In this document: positions 38,893 to 47,562 of the stretch, one piece after another
Layout: every line of letters starts with the position of its first letter
Numbering within the stretch: position 1 is the first letter of the stretch
From: Hydrogenophaga sp.
GTDB lineage: Bacteria; Pseudomonadota; Gammaproteobacteria; Burkholderiales; Burkholderiaceae_C
Reading direction: 5' to 3'
Assembly: GCF_030373245.1 (NCBI RefSeq)
Contig: NZ_JAUCZF010000001.1
Span: 124,001 to 188,000 of the forward strand
DNA length: 64,000 nucleotides
Translations under genes and position numbers: made by a program
Notes under the pieces: generated by a model
Told to the model about the DNA's origin: nothing
Databases searched by the model: none
What the model saw: only the letters and a program-made list of their open reading frames with translations

Positions 38893-39465
38893 TCAGCCGC
38901 GAGGGCGCTTCAGCTGGGCCAGGGCCTGAAACGGGTTTGGCCGAGCTGGCTCCGTTTCATCCGCATCGCGCCGGTCAGCTGACGCCATGGGCACGGCCAC
39001 GGGGCAGGTCTCGTGCATGGGCACAAGCGGCAAAGCCATGAGCAGCTCGTCTTCCAGCAACCCGATCAGGCTGGGTCGAGGCTCCAGCGCGAGCAGGTCC
39101 TCCTCACAGTCGTCGTCCTCGGCCTCGGCCACCGCTTCGGTCGCCACAAAACGGAACCAGCGATCGACCATCAACGTCGCCTGCACCGGCCCCAGACAGC
39201 GCTGACAGGTCAGCGGCACCTCGGCGCTGGCCTCCAGGTGCATCCAGGCGGCGGGCGCACCACCTTGCGCAGCGGGCCTCAGCTCGGCGCGAGCCTGCCA
39301 GGTCACTTGACCAGTCGCTGCCCCTTCGCCACCGGCATGAAGGTCTTCCCTGAGTCGAATCAGGTCCATCACCTGCACCTCACCGCGCAATTCGCCACCC
39401 GCCTCGGCAAACCGCCGGGCATCCAGGCGCGACGGGTTCCATGCTGTGGGCGGGTTCGGTTTCAT
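38893..39465 (-). CDS. yceD: YceD/DUF177-family protein
   Basis: The 190-residue protein contains LTCQRCLGPVQATL near residue 88, the conserved CxxC-type core of the YceD (DUF177) family. An acidic stretch follows (AEAEDDDCEEDLLAL). The family is linked to 23S rRNA accumulation and is usually next to rpmF, as here. Divergent from maf. Confidence 0.9.
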   Translation of the reverse strand: MKPNPPTAWNPSRLDARRFAEAGGELRGEVQVMDLIRLREDLHAGGEGAATGQVTWQARAELRPAAQGGAPAAWMHLEASAEVPLTCQRCLGPVQATLMVDRWFRFVATEAVAEAEDDDCEEDLLALEPRPSLIGLLEDELLMALPLVPMHETCPVAVPMASADRRDADETEPARPNPFQALAQLKRPRG

Positions 39466-39489
39466 GCGGGCAGTGTAAGAGATCGCTGG

Positions 39490-39495
39490 GACAAT
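39490..39495 (+). promoter_or_regulatory. Candidate -10 element immediately upstream of maf
   Basis: GACAAT ends 6 nt before the maf ATG at 39502 in a 36-nt divergent gap. Transcription would begin at or near the ATG, so the mRNA could be leaderless. Confidence 0.3.
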
Positions 39496-39501
39496 ACGCC
39501 C

Positions 39502-40128
39502 ATGTCAGCATCCCCATCAGACCCCCTTGCGGCCACGCTGCCCCCCCTCGCCCGCCCGCTGATCCTGGGGTCTACATCGCGCTACCGGCATGCCCTTTTG
39601 CAGCGGCTGGGCGTGCCTTTCGTCACCGACAGCCCCCACGTTGACGAAACGGCGTTGCCGGGCGAGCAGCCCGTCGACATGGCACTGCGCCTGGCACGCG
39701 CCAAGGCGCACGCGGTGGCCGAACGCCACCCGCAAGCCGTGGTCATCGGAAGCGACCAGGTGGCCGACCTGCACGGGCTGGCCCTGGGCAAGCCTGGCAC
39801 CCACGAGCGTGCGGTGGCGCAGCTCCAGCAGATGAGCGGTCAGACGGTGGTGTTCCAGACTGCGCTGTGCGTGGTCTGCGGGGCCACAGGCTTTGAACAG
39901 GCCGAGGTGGCCGCTGTGCGGGTGGTGTTCCGTTCTCTTGGGCGTGAAGAAATCGAGCGTTACCTGATCGCGGAGCAGCCGTACGACTGCGCCGGCAGCG
40001 CCAAGAGCGAGGGCATGGGCATTGCGCTGCTGGAGCGCATCGACAACGACGACCCGACGGCCTTGGTCGGCCTGCCCCTGATTCGAACCTGCCGCATGCT
40101 CCGCGCTGCGGGCCTGACCATCCCATGA
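39502..40128 (+). CDS. maf: Maf-like nucleoside-triphosphate pyrophosphatase (YceF type)
   Basis: House-cleaning pyrophosphatase, probably for m7GTP. The 208 residues begin with LILGSTSRYRHALLQRLG and contain the Maf core VVIGSDQVADL (about 78), GKPGT, and the C-terminal YDCAGSAKSEGMG. ATG 39502 is the family start; the longer in-frame extension overlaps yceD on the other strand. It overlaps the next gene by ATGA. Confidence 0.93.
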   Translation: MSASPSDPLAATLPPLARPLILGSTSRYRHALLQRLGVPFVTDSPHVDETALPGEQPVDMALRLARAKAHAVAERHPQAVVIGSDQVADLHGLALGKPGTHERAVAQLQQMSGQTVVFQTALCVVCGATGFEQAEVAAVRVVFRSLGREEIERYLIAEQPYDCAGSAKSEGMGIALLERIDNDDPTALVGLPLIRTCRMLRAAGLTIP

Positions 40129-40925
40129 GCGAGGCCACGCTTCAACCTGGGACGCTGTACCTCGTCCCCACACCGCTGGACTTCGGCATCGCCTCCCTAG
40201 ATCCAGCCCCGCTGGACCAGCTGCTGCCGGGCGATACGGTGGCCACAGCCAGCCGGCTGACACACTGGATCACCGAAAACGCCAAGAGCACGCGGGCCTT
40301 CTTGAAGCGGGTCGATCAGATTTCCCCCCTGGCTGCGCCCATCCAGGCCCAGCAGATCACCGAGCTTGCGCGTGCCACGCACAAAAAGGGCGATCACAGG
40401 CCCGATGCACAAACCGATGCCGCCGCTCGCGCGCTGCTGCAGCCGGCCCTGGATGGCCACGACATCGGCCTGGTGAGTGAAGCCGGCATGCCGGCCATCG
40501 CCGACCCGGGCAGTTCGGTGGTGCGCACTGCCCACGCGATGGCGGTGCCTGTGACGCCGTTGGCGGGCCCGGTGTCGCTGATGCTGGCGCTGGCGGCCAG
40601 CGGCATGAATGGCCAATCTTTCGCCTTCGTCGGCTACGTGCCGCAGGAGCCGGCCGAAAGGGCCAAGCGCTTGCACGAACTGGAGCGGCTGGCCACCCAA
40701 TCGGGCCAAACCCAGATCCTGATCGAGACGCCCTACAGAAACACAGCTTTGCTGGAAGCGCTGGTGAAGACCCTGCATCCCGACACGCGGTTGGCCATCT
40801 GCTGCGGCCTCAGCCTGCCCGGCCAGGTGTGTCGGAGCGGAACAGTGCGGCAATGGCGCGCGCCAGCTTTCCAGGCGAAAGCCCTGCCGCTGGCCTTGCC
40901 CAGCGTTTTTCTCATCGGCCGCTGA
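40125..40925 (+). CDS. RsmI-like tetrapyrrole-fold methyltransferase
   Basis: SAM-dependent methyltransferase of the tetrapyrrole (corrin/porphyrin) methylase fold, 266 residues. It begins with LYLVPTPLD and contains GLVSEAGMPAIADPGSSVVRTA (about 115), as in RsmI (16S rRNA C1402 2'-O-methylase). It differs from true RsmI in its N-terminal half (LYLVPTPL rather than LYVVATPIGNLGD), so it is probably the paralogue often annotated as a SAM-dependent methyltransferase. Coupled to maf by a 4-nt overlap. Confidence 0.85.
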   Translation: MSEATLQPGTLYLVPTPLDFGIASLDPAPLDQLLPGDTVATASRLTHWITENAKSTRAFLKRVDQISPLAAPIQAQQITELARATHKKGDHRPDAQTDAAARALLQPALDGHDIGLVSEAGMPAIADPGSSVVRTAHAMAVPVTPLAGPVSLMLALAASGMNGQSFAFVGYVPQEPAERAKRLHELERLATQSGQTQILIETPYRNTALLEALVKTLHPDTRLAICCGLSLPGQVCRSGTVRQWRAPAFQAKALPLALPSVFLIGR

Positions 40926-40969
40926 AACGCTTTCGAACCCTCGGGCAAGCGACAGGGAGGCTTACTTCG

Positions 40970-41857
40970 TTACCCCTTCAGGCCCTGCAAGTGAGCAAGT
41001 ACTGACGTACGTAACTCAGGGTTGGCCAGCGCCAGGTCAATCGTGGCCTGCAGGAATCCTTCCTTGCTGCCGCAGTCGTAGCGCACGCCGTCGTACCGAA
41101 ACGCCTGCACCTTTTCCTGCCCGATCAAGGCTGCGATGCCGTCCGTGAGCTGGATTTCGCCGCCCGCGCCTCGCGGCTGGCGCCGGATGCTGTCAAAAAC
41201 CGCCGGTGTAAGGATGTACCGGCCCGCTACCGCCAGGGTCGACGGTGCGGCTTCAGGCGCCGGTTTTTCAACCATGCCGAACACCTCGGCGAGCGGCTGA
41301 GTTTCGCCATGGACATCGACCACGCCATAGCGGCGGGTCTCCGCCCGGGGCACATCCTGCACCGCCAGCACCGTGCCAGGACTGCTTTCGTAGGCCTGCA
41401 CCATCTGCTGGAGCACGGTCGCGCCGCCCTGCGCTTGCTCGCGCCCCAGCATCAGATCGTCGGCCAGCAAAACGGCAAATGGCTCATGGCCCACCACACT
41501 CTCGGCACACAAGACGGCATGACCCAGCCCCAGGGGGCGCGGCTGACGAATGAACACGCAGTCCATGTCGTCGGGCTTGATGCCGTGAACCACCGCCAGC
41601 ATGTCCATTTTTCCGGACTTCTCCAACTCGTATTCCAGCTCAAAAGCCGCATCGAAATGGTCGCCAATGGCGCGCTTATGGCGCCCGGTGATGAAGATCA
41701 TCTGGCGTACCCCGGCGGCATAGGCCTCCTCCACGGCGTACTGGATCAGTGGTTTATCCACCACAGGGAGCATCTCCTTCGGAATGGCCTTGGTGGCAGG
41801 CAAAAACCGAGTGCCTAGGCCCCCCACAGGGAGAACAGCTTTTTTGATCACCACCAT
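40970..41857 (-). CDS. galU: UTP-glucose-1-phosphate uridylyltransferase
   Basis: Makes UDP-glucose for surface polysaccharides. The 295 residues begin [24 protein letters not shown], with [19 protein letters not shown] and the sugar-site motif VEKPAPEAA near 170. ATG 41857 is used since the upstream in-frame extension is not family sequence. Divergent from uppS; convergent with the RsmI-like gene. Confidence 0.96.
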   Translation of the reverse strand: MVVIKKAVLPVGGLGTRFLPATKAIPKEMLPVVDKPLIQYAVEEAYAAGVRQMIFITGRHKRAIGDHFDAAFELEYELEKSGKMDMLAVVHGIKPDDMDCVFIRQPRPLGLGHAVLCAESVVGHEPFAVLLADDLMLGREQAQGGATVLQQMVQAYESSPGTVLAVQDVPRAETRRYGVVDVHGETQPLAEVFGMVEKPAPEAAPSTLAVAGRYILTPAVFDSIRRQPRGAGGEIQLTDGIAALIGQEKVQAFRYDGVRYDCGSKEGFLQATIDLALANPELRTSVLAHLQGLKG

Positions 41858-42110
41858 GGTTCCTCCCAATTCAGAGTCATATTTCACGAATCTGCGGCTG
41901 AAGGATTCAGAAACAGTTTCGCTCGGGCCTACAGGTAAAATCACCGGTTAGCAATATTGCGGCGCAGCATTGCTGCCATGTACGCATTACACCCTCGAGA
42001 CTGCTTGCCCAGCAGTGCTCGACGCAGATGATCAAGGGCGCACAGACTCCCCACGCTGCAAAACCTGTCACAAAAATGAACGCACCACTCGCCCACCGAG
42101 GCAGCATGGC

Positions 42111-42848
42111 ATGACCGTCATCAAGTTCCCTGCCGGGCCCAAGGTACCTCAGCACGTCGCCATCATCATGGACGGCAACCGCCGCTGGGCGCAACAGCGG
42201 GGGCTGCCCAAAGCCGTGGGACACGCGCGCGGCGCGCAGCGGGTCAGAGGCACGGTGATGGCGTGCAAAGAAATGGGCGTGCGCCACCTCACGCTGTTCG
42301 CGTTCAGCACCGAAAACTGGCAACGCCCCCAGGAAGAAGTTTCAAGCCTCATGGGCCTGTTCGTTCACTACCTGGAAAAGGAAGTCGAGAGCATGCTCCA
42401 GGGCGGCGTGCGCCTGATGGTCGCGGGGGACACCTCTCGCTTTGACAACCGGTTGCAGGCGCTGATGAAGTTTGCGCAGGAAAAGACCGCTCACAACCGC
42501 CGCCTCACGCTCACCATTGCCGCCAACTACGGTGGTCGTTGGGACATGCTGCAAGCGGTGCAGCGCTGGCAAGAAGCCCACCCTGGCACCCCTGTGAGCC
42601 AATTGAGCGAAGAGGCTTTGAAGCCGCATTTGAGCCTGGCCTACGCACCCGACCCCGAACTGCTCATCCGCACGGGCGGTGAGTCGCGCATCAGCAACTT
42701 CATGTTGTGGCAGAGCGCCTACACCGAGCTTTATTTCACGCCCGCTCTCTGGCCCGACTTCACTTCACAGGTGCTGGAAGAGGCTGTTGACTGGTACGCC
42801 AAGCGGGACCGCCGATTCGGCAGCGAAACTCAGCGCACTGCGAGCTGA
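42111..42848 (+). CDS. uppS: Undecaprenyl/polyprenyl diphosphate synthase
   Basis: cis-Prenyltransferase making the lipid carrier for peptidoglycan and polysaccharide units. The 245 residues contain the catalytic Asp in IIMDGNRRWAQQRGL (Asp21), LFAFSTENWQRP (about 65) and DPELLIRTGGESRISNFMLWQ. ATG 42111 fits the family start. An in-frame extension back to 41970 is not conserved-looking and lacks a start context. It leads directly into the polysaccharide locus. Confidence 0.95.
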   Translation: MTVIKFPAGPKVPQHVAIIMDGNRRWAQQRGLPKAVGHARGAQRVRGTVMACKEMGVRHLTLFAFSTENWQRPQEEVSSLMGLFVHYLEKEVESMLQGGVRLMVAGDTSRFDNRLQALMKFAQEKTAHNRRLTLTIAANYGGRWDMLQAVQRWQEAHPGTPVSQLSEEALKPHLSLAYAPDPELLIRTGGESRISNFMLWQSAYTELYFTPALWPDFTSQVLEEAVDWYAKRDRRFGSETQRTAS

Positions 42849-42872
42849 TTCCCGAGCTCCTTTATTTGATTG

Positions 42873-45188
42873 ATGGCATTGATGGCTTCTTCCTTGATCT
42901 CGCGCACTGTCGCCTTGCTGCTGCTGAGTCTGTCCGTCAGCGCCCATGCGCAGTTCAGTCTTGGGTCCCCCGTTACTAGCGGGGCTTCGACCACTTCAAC
43001 CACGGCCACTGCGCTCCCCACCTCCATCGAGAGCAAAGAGACCAGCCGCCGCAGCCTGATGGAGCCTTCTGCTGAGCGTGCAGAGCCAGCGCCAATGCGC
43101 GATGCGCTGATTGAGCAACGCAAGGTCCCCGAACCGCTGCGCCGCCCACCAGCCGCCAGCCAGTTTCAGCGCTTTGTGCAGGAGTCCACAGGCCGCCAGC
43201 TGGACATCTTTGGCAGCGACCTGTTTTACGGCACACAGACCTACTCGCCCGACACGGCCCTGCCCCCACCTGCGGAGTATGCGATCGGCCCGGGCGACGA
43301 GGTCAGGGTTCAGATCTGGGGAGCGGTGGACTACAGCGGCAGCCACACGCTGGATCGCAACGGCCAGATCACCTTGCCCCGGGTGGGCGTGGTGCCCCTC
43401 GCAGGCGTTCCGGTGAAAAACCTGGATACGGTGCTGCGCGGCCAGATCGCCAAGGTGTTTACCAACTTCGAGGTCAATGCCAGCCTCGGTCGTTTGCGCA
43501 GCATCCAGATCTACGTGGTGGGCCAGGCGCAGCAGCCTGGCGCGCACCAGGTGTCGAGCCTCAGCACACTCGTCAACGCCTTGTTCGTCAGCGGCGGCCC
43601 CTCAACGAACGGCTCCATGCGCAACATCCAGCTCAAGCGAGCCGGGCGCACGATCACGACGCTGGACCTGTACGACTTCATTGCCCGCGGCGACAAGGGC
43701 CGAGACCTGTCGCTGCAGGCGGGCGACGTGATCGTCATTCCCGCAGCAGGACCTCGCGTGGCCGTCACGGGCGCATTCGACCAGGCCGCGATTTACGAAC
43801 TGAAGCCAGGGGCCGACACCGTTGGCGACATCCTTGGCCTGAACGGCGGCCTGCCCTCCCTGGCCAATGCCAAAAAGGCCTTGCTCGAACGCATCGCGCC
43901 AGAAAAGAGCCCGCCCCGCCAGGTGCAGGACCTTGCGCTGGATGCCGACGGCCTGAAACAAGTCATGCGCGATGGTGACGTGCTCATCCTGCTCGGCATC
44001 AGCCCCGCGTTTGCCAACGCGGTGACGCTGCAGGGCACGGTGGCAGCGCCCCTGCGCTACCGCTGGTTCGAGGGCATGCGCATCCTCGATCTGATTCCCG
44101 AACAAGATGCGCTGATCACACCCGACTACTACCGCCGCAAAAACCTGCTGGTGCAAAACGCCGAAGTGGCCAAAACCGCTGGCGCCGGCGTGAGCAGCCG
44201 GGTGCGCGGTCTCGCGGACCAGATCAACTGGGACTACGCGGTGATCGAGCGGCTCGACCGCAGCAAACTCACCGCCGAGCTGATCCCCTTCAACCTGGGC
44301 AAGGCGGTGCTGCAAAAGGACCCTGCGCAAAACCTGGCGCTGTTGCCGGGAGACGTGGTCACCATCCTCAGCCAGAACGACCTGCGCCTGCCCCAAGGCA
44401 AGCAGACGCGGCTGGTCCGCGTTGAGGGCGAGGTGGGTGCGCCGGGGGTCTACCAGACCCAACCGGGTGAAACACTGCCCCAGCTCTTGCAGCGCATCGG
44501 TGGTCTGACCCCGCAGGCCTACGTGTTCGGCACCGAACTCAATCGTGTCTCGGTGCGCGAGCGCCAGCAAGAAAACCTGACCCAGCTGGTTCGTCGATTG
44601 GAGGGCCAGCTGCAATCTCAGGTCAGTACCGTCATTTCCAACTCGGGCACCGAGAACGCCGCGCAGGCCCAAGTGATTCAGCAGCAACAGCAGGCCCAGT
44701 TGCGCAGCCAGATCGAGCGGCTCAAAAGCTTCAGCAGCAACGGGCGCATGGCACTGGAGCTCGATCCCAAAGTGACCGATGTCTCCGCGTTGCCCGACCT
44801 GCCGCTGGAAGACGGAGACCGCGTGCTGGTTCCGGCCCGTCCCGGATTTGTCTCGGCGCTGGGCTCAGTCAACAACGAAAACGTGTTCATCCACCGCCCT
44901 GGCCGCACGGTGGGTGACGTGATGAAATCGGCTGGCCTGACCGAAGACGCCGAGCCCAGCCAGGCGTTCGTGCTGCGGGCCGATGGCTCCATCATCGCCC
45001 GGCGCGATGTGGGTGGCTTCTTCGGCAGCGGTTTTGAAAGCACGGAGATCATGCCGGGTGACACCCTGGTGGTGCCGGCGCAGATCGACCGCGAAAGCCG
45101 TTACAGCTTCATTACCCGCGCGCTCAAAGACTGGACACAGATCTTCGCCAACTTCGGCCTGGGTGTGGCTGCGATCAACTCGCTGTGA
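42873..45188 (+). CDS. SLBB-domain polysaccharide export outer-membrane protein
   Basis: Exports polysaccharide through the outer membrane (OPX family). The about 771-residue protein has a cleavable signal peptide ending near VSAHAQ, the Poly_export domain (YAIGPGDEVRVQIWG, about 135), then several SLBB repeats (starting near IQIYVVGQAQQPGAHQV and near VRVEGEVGAPGVYQT). It ends in the amphipathic WTQIFANFGLGVAAINSL helix that forms the outer-membrane pore in this class. No lipobox Cys follows the signal peptide, unlike Wza; this is closer to KpsD-like multi-SLBB exporters. The next gene's GTG overlaps its stop. Confidence 0.92.
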   Translation: MALMASSLISRTVALLLLSLSVSAHAQFSLGSPVTSGASTTSTTATALPTSIESKETSRRSLMEPSAERAEPAPMRDALIEQRKVPEPLRRPPAASQFQRFVQESTGRQLDIFGSDLFYGTQTYSPDTALPPPAEYAIGPGDEVRVQIWGAVDYSGSHTLDRNGQITLPRVGVVPLAGVPVKNLDTVLRGQIAKVFTNFEVNASLGRLRSIQIYVVGQAQQPGAHQVSSLSTLVNALFVSGGPSTNGSMRNIQLKRAGRTITTLDLYDFIARGDKGRDLSLQAGDVIVIPAAGPRVAVTGAFDQAAIYELKPGADTVGDILGLNGGLPSLANAKKALLERIAPEKSPPRQVQDLALDADGLKQVMRDGDVLILLGISPAFANAVTLQGTVAAPLRYRWFEGMRILDLIPEQDALITPDYYRRKNLLVQNAEVAKTAGAGVSSRVRGLADQINWDYAVIERLDRSKLTAELIPFNLGKAVLQKDPAQNLALLPGDVVTILSQNDLRLPQGKQTRLVRVEGEVGAPGVYQTQPGETLPQLLQRIGGLTPQAYVFGTELNRVSVRERQQENLTQLVRRLEGQLQSQVSTVISNSGTENAAQAQVIQQQQQAQLRSQIERLKSFSSNGRMALELDPKVTDVSALPDLPLEDGDRVLVPARPGFVSALGSVNNENVFIHRPGRTVGDVMKSAGLTEDAEPSQAFVLRADGSIIARRDVGGFFGSGFESTEIMPGDTLVVPAQIDRESRYSFITRALKDWTQIFANFGLGVAAINSL

Positions 45189-46384
45189 ACACCATGAACG
45201 AGCCCATACACGCGGTTTCTGCTGCGGAAGATGAAGACGAAATCAGTCTGCTCGATCTGTTGCAGACCGTGGTGGAAAACCTGCGTCTGCTCGTGTTTGC
45301 GCCGCTGGCTGCTGGCCTGCTGGCGCTGGGCATCAGCTATTTCATCCCGCCCACCTTCACCGCCACCACCCAGTTCATGCCGCCGCTCCAGCAGCAGGGT
45401 TCGGCAGCCGCACTGCTGCAAAACCTGGGTGCGCTCGGCGGCCTGGCTGGCGCGGCCACCGGCATCAAGAACACCAACGAACAGTTTGTCACCTTCCTCC
45501 AAAGCCGCTCGATCCAGGATGCACTCATTCAGCGCTTCAAGCTGGTAGAGCGCTATGGCGCAAGCAACCTGCACGACGCTCGACTCGCCCTCTCTGGCCA
45601 TGTTCGCATTTCAAGCGGGAAAAGCGGCCTGGTCAGTGTGTCGGTAGACGACCAGGACCCCGCGCTGGCGGCGCAATTGGCCAACGCCCATGTGTCGGAA
45701 CTCAGAGACATGCTGGGGCGTTTGGCCTTGACTGAAGCGCAGCAGCGCCGGGTGTTTTTTGAGAAGCAGCTGGCCGATGCCAAGGACAAGCTGGTCAATG
45801 CGGAACAAGCCCTTCAGGCCACCGGCGTGAGTCTGGCCACCCTCAAGGCCGACCCGGCTTCGGCGGTGGAAGGGTTGGCCAAGCTGCAGGCCAGCATCAC
45901 CGCACAGGAAATCAAAGTGGCCTCCATGCGCGGCTACCTGACCGAAAACGCCCCCGATTTCCGTCAGGCCATGACCGAGCTGGCCGCCTTGCGCAATCAG
46001 CTGAACAAAGCCGAACAGGCCCAGGCACCAGGCGCCGCCAGCAGCAACGAGTACATCGCCCGGTTCCGCAACTTCAAGTACAACGAAACCCTGTTTGAGC
46101 TGTTCGCAAAGCAATACGAGCTGGCCCGGGTGGACGAAAGCCGCGAAGCCGCGGTGATCCAGGTGGTGGATGTGGCCGTGGCGCCCGAGCGAAAGAGCAA
46201 GCCGAAGAAGGCCATGATCGCCGTACTCGCCACGCTGGCCACCGGCTTTGCGCTGCTGTTGTTCGTGTTCGTGAGGCAAGCGGTGCGCAACGCCGCTCAG
46301 GATGCCGAGTCCGCCGCCAAGCTGAGCCGGCTGCGCCAGGCCTGGGCGAGAGCGCTGGGCAGGCGCAGCAACACCGCGCCGTGA
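45185..46384 (+). CDS. Wzz-family polysaccharide chain-length determinant
   Basis: Inner-membrane co-polymerase controlling chain length. The 399 residues have transmembrane helices near 33-55 (LLVFAPLAAGLLALGISYF) and 345-368 (MIAVLATLATGFALLLFVF) flanking a long periplasmic coiled-coil domain; the C-terminus lacks a tyrosine-kinase domain. GTG 45185 overlaps the SLBB stop by 4 nt; ATG 45194 is an alternative. Together with the SLBB protein it forms an exporter and length-control pair. Confidence 0.9.
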   Translation: MNTMNEPIHAVSAAEDEDEISLLDLLQTVVENLRLLVFAPLAAGLLALGISYFIPPTFTATTQFMPPLQQQGSAAALLQNLGALGGLAGAATGIKNTNEQFVTFLQSRSIQDALIQRFKLVERYGASNLHDARLALSGHVRISSGKSGLVSVSVDDQDPALAAQLANAHVSELRDMLGRLALTEAQQRRVFFEKQLADAKDKLVNAEQALQATGVSLATLKADPASAVEGLAKLQASITAQEIKVASMRGYLTENAPDFRQAMTELAALRNQLNKAEQAQAPGAASSNEYIARFRNFKYNETLFELFAKQYELARVDESREAAVIQVVDVAVAPERKSKPKKAMIAVLATLATGFALLLFVFVRQAVRNAAQDAESAAKLSRLRQAWARALGRRSNTAP

Positions 46385-46394
46385 GCCTGGCCTG

Positions 46395-47543
46395 ATGGAA
46401 TCCTTCATTACCCTGGCCTTCGGCGTCGCGCTGGGCACCAGCCTGGTGCTGGTGTTCACGAAGCACTGGCACGGCCATTTCAGCCTGGACCACACCGAAG
46501 GCGTGCAGAAGTTCCACACCAAGCCCACGCCTCGCATCGGCGGCATTGCCATCGGCGCTGGCATGGTGGCGGGTTATGCGCTCGCACCTGCTGCGGTGCG
46601 GGCGCTGCTCGGGCCACTCCTGCTGGCCAGCATTCCGGCTTTTGCGGCGGGCATGGCCGAAGACGTGACCAAGCGCGTGGGTGTCAAGGCTCGCCTGCTG
46701 GCCACCATGGTCAGTGGCGCGCTGGCCTGTGGCCTCACCGGCTTCGCGTTGAATCGTGTCGGCATTCCGTACGTGAACGAACTGCTGGTCTGGACTCCGC
46801 TGGCTATTCTGTTCACGGCCTTTGCAGCGGCTGGCGTGGCCAACGCCATCAACATCATTGACGGCTTCAACGGGCTTTCCAGCGGCACCGCGCTGATCGC
46901 GCTGGCTGCGCTGGGCAGCCTGGCTGGCCTGCAGGGCGATGAGCCGCTGGTGTGGCTGTGTGCGCTCACGGCAGCAGCCATTGGCGGCTTCTGGCTTGTG
47001 AACTTTCCGCTCGGCAAGCTGTTTCTGGGCGATGGCGGGGCTTATTTTGTGGGCTTCGCGCTGGCCTGGATCGCCGTCTTGCTGCTGATGCGCCACCCAG
47101 CCGTGTCGCCCTGGGCCGCCCTTCTGGCCTGCGGCTACCCGGTGATCGAGGTGCTTTACAGCGTATGGCGCCGCTGGCGAAACAAGCTCTCGGCCGGCGC
47201 GCCAGACAGCATGCACTTGCACAGCCTGGTGAAGACCCAGCTGATCATGCCCCGCTTCCCCAACTGGCACCCCAGGCTGCGCAATGCTGCGGTTTCACCC
47301 GCCATGTGGCTCTATGCCGGACTGACCGCCTCGCTGGGCGTGGTGCTGCAAGGTGCCGCTGAGTCGACGCTCGCCGCCTCTTTTGCAGCTTGCGTGCTGG
47401 TGTACCACCTCGTCTACCAGCGCCTGGCTGCGCGCGCCCGTTTGCACCCGACCGCCAACAGCGACCTGGCCGGACTGACCAGCGCGCCTGCGCCTCTTGA
47501 GGGGCTGCCCGAGGCGCGTACGAAGCCGACCCACCAGCCATGA
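46395..47543 (+). CDS. MraY/WecA-type sugar-1-phosphate transferase (initiating glycosyltransferase)
   Basis: Transfers a sugar phosphate from a UDP-sugar to the undecaprenyl carrier, starting each repeat unit. The 382-residue protein is hydrophobic with about 10-11 membrane helices. Visible WecA/MraY-family motifs are AGMAEDVTKRVG, NIIDGFNGLSSG (about 155), GKLFLGDGGAYFVGF (about 210) and the His pair in SMHLHSLV near 273. The sugar specificity cannot be read from the sequence. It depends on the lipid product of UppS. Confidence 0.9.
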   Translation: MESFITLAFGVALGTSLVLVFTKHWHGHFSLDHTEGVQKFHTKPTPRIGGIAIGAGMVAGYALAPAAVRALLGPLLLASIPAFAAGMAEDVTKRVGVKARLLATMVSGALACGLTGFALNRVGIPYVNELLVWTPLAILFTAFAAAGVANAINIIDGFNGLSSGTALIALAALGSLAGLQGDEPLVWLCALTAAAIGGFWLVNFPLGKLFLGDGGAYFVGFALAWIAVLLLMRHPAVSPWAALLACGYPVIEVLYSVWRRWRNKLSAGAPDSMHLHSLVKTQLIMPRFPNWHPRLRNAAVSPAMWLYAGLTASLGVVLQGAAESTLAASFAACVLVYHLVYQRLAARARLHPTANSDLAGLTSAPAPLEGLPEARTKPTHQP

Positions 47544-47562
47544 AACTGCCAAGGAGCTTGTC

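Noticed and set aside
41970-42110. 47-codon N-terminal extension of UppS.
   Set aside because: UppS family starts close to its MDGNRRW motif; the extension shows no conservation-like features.
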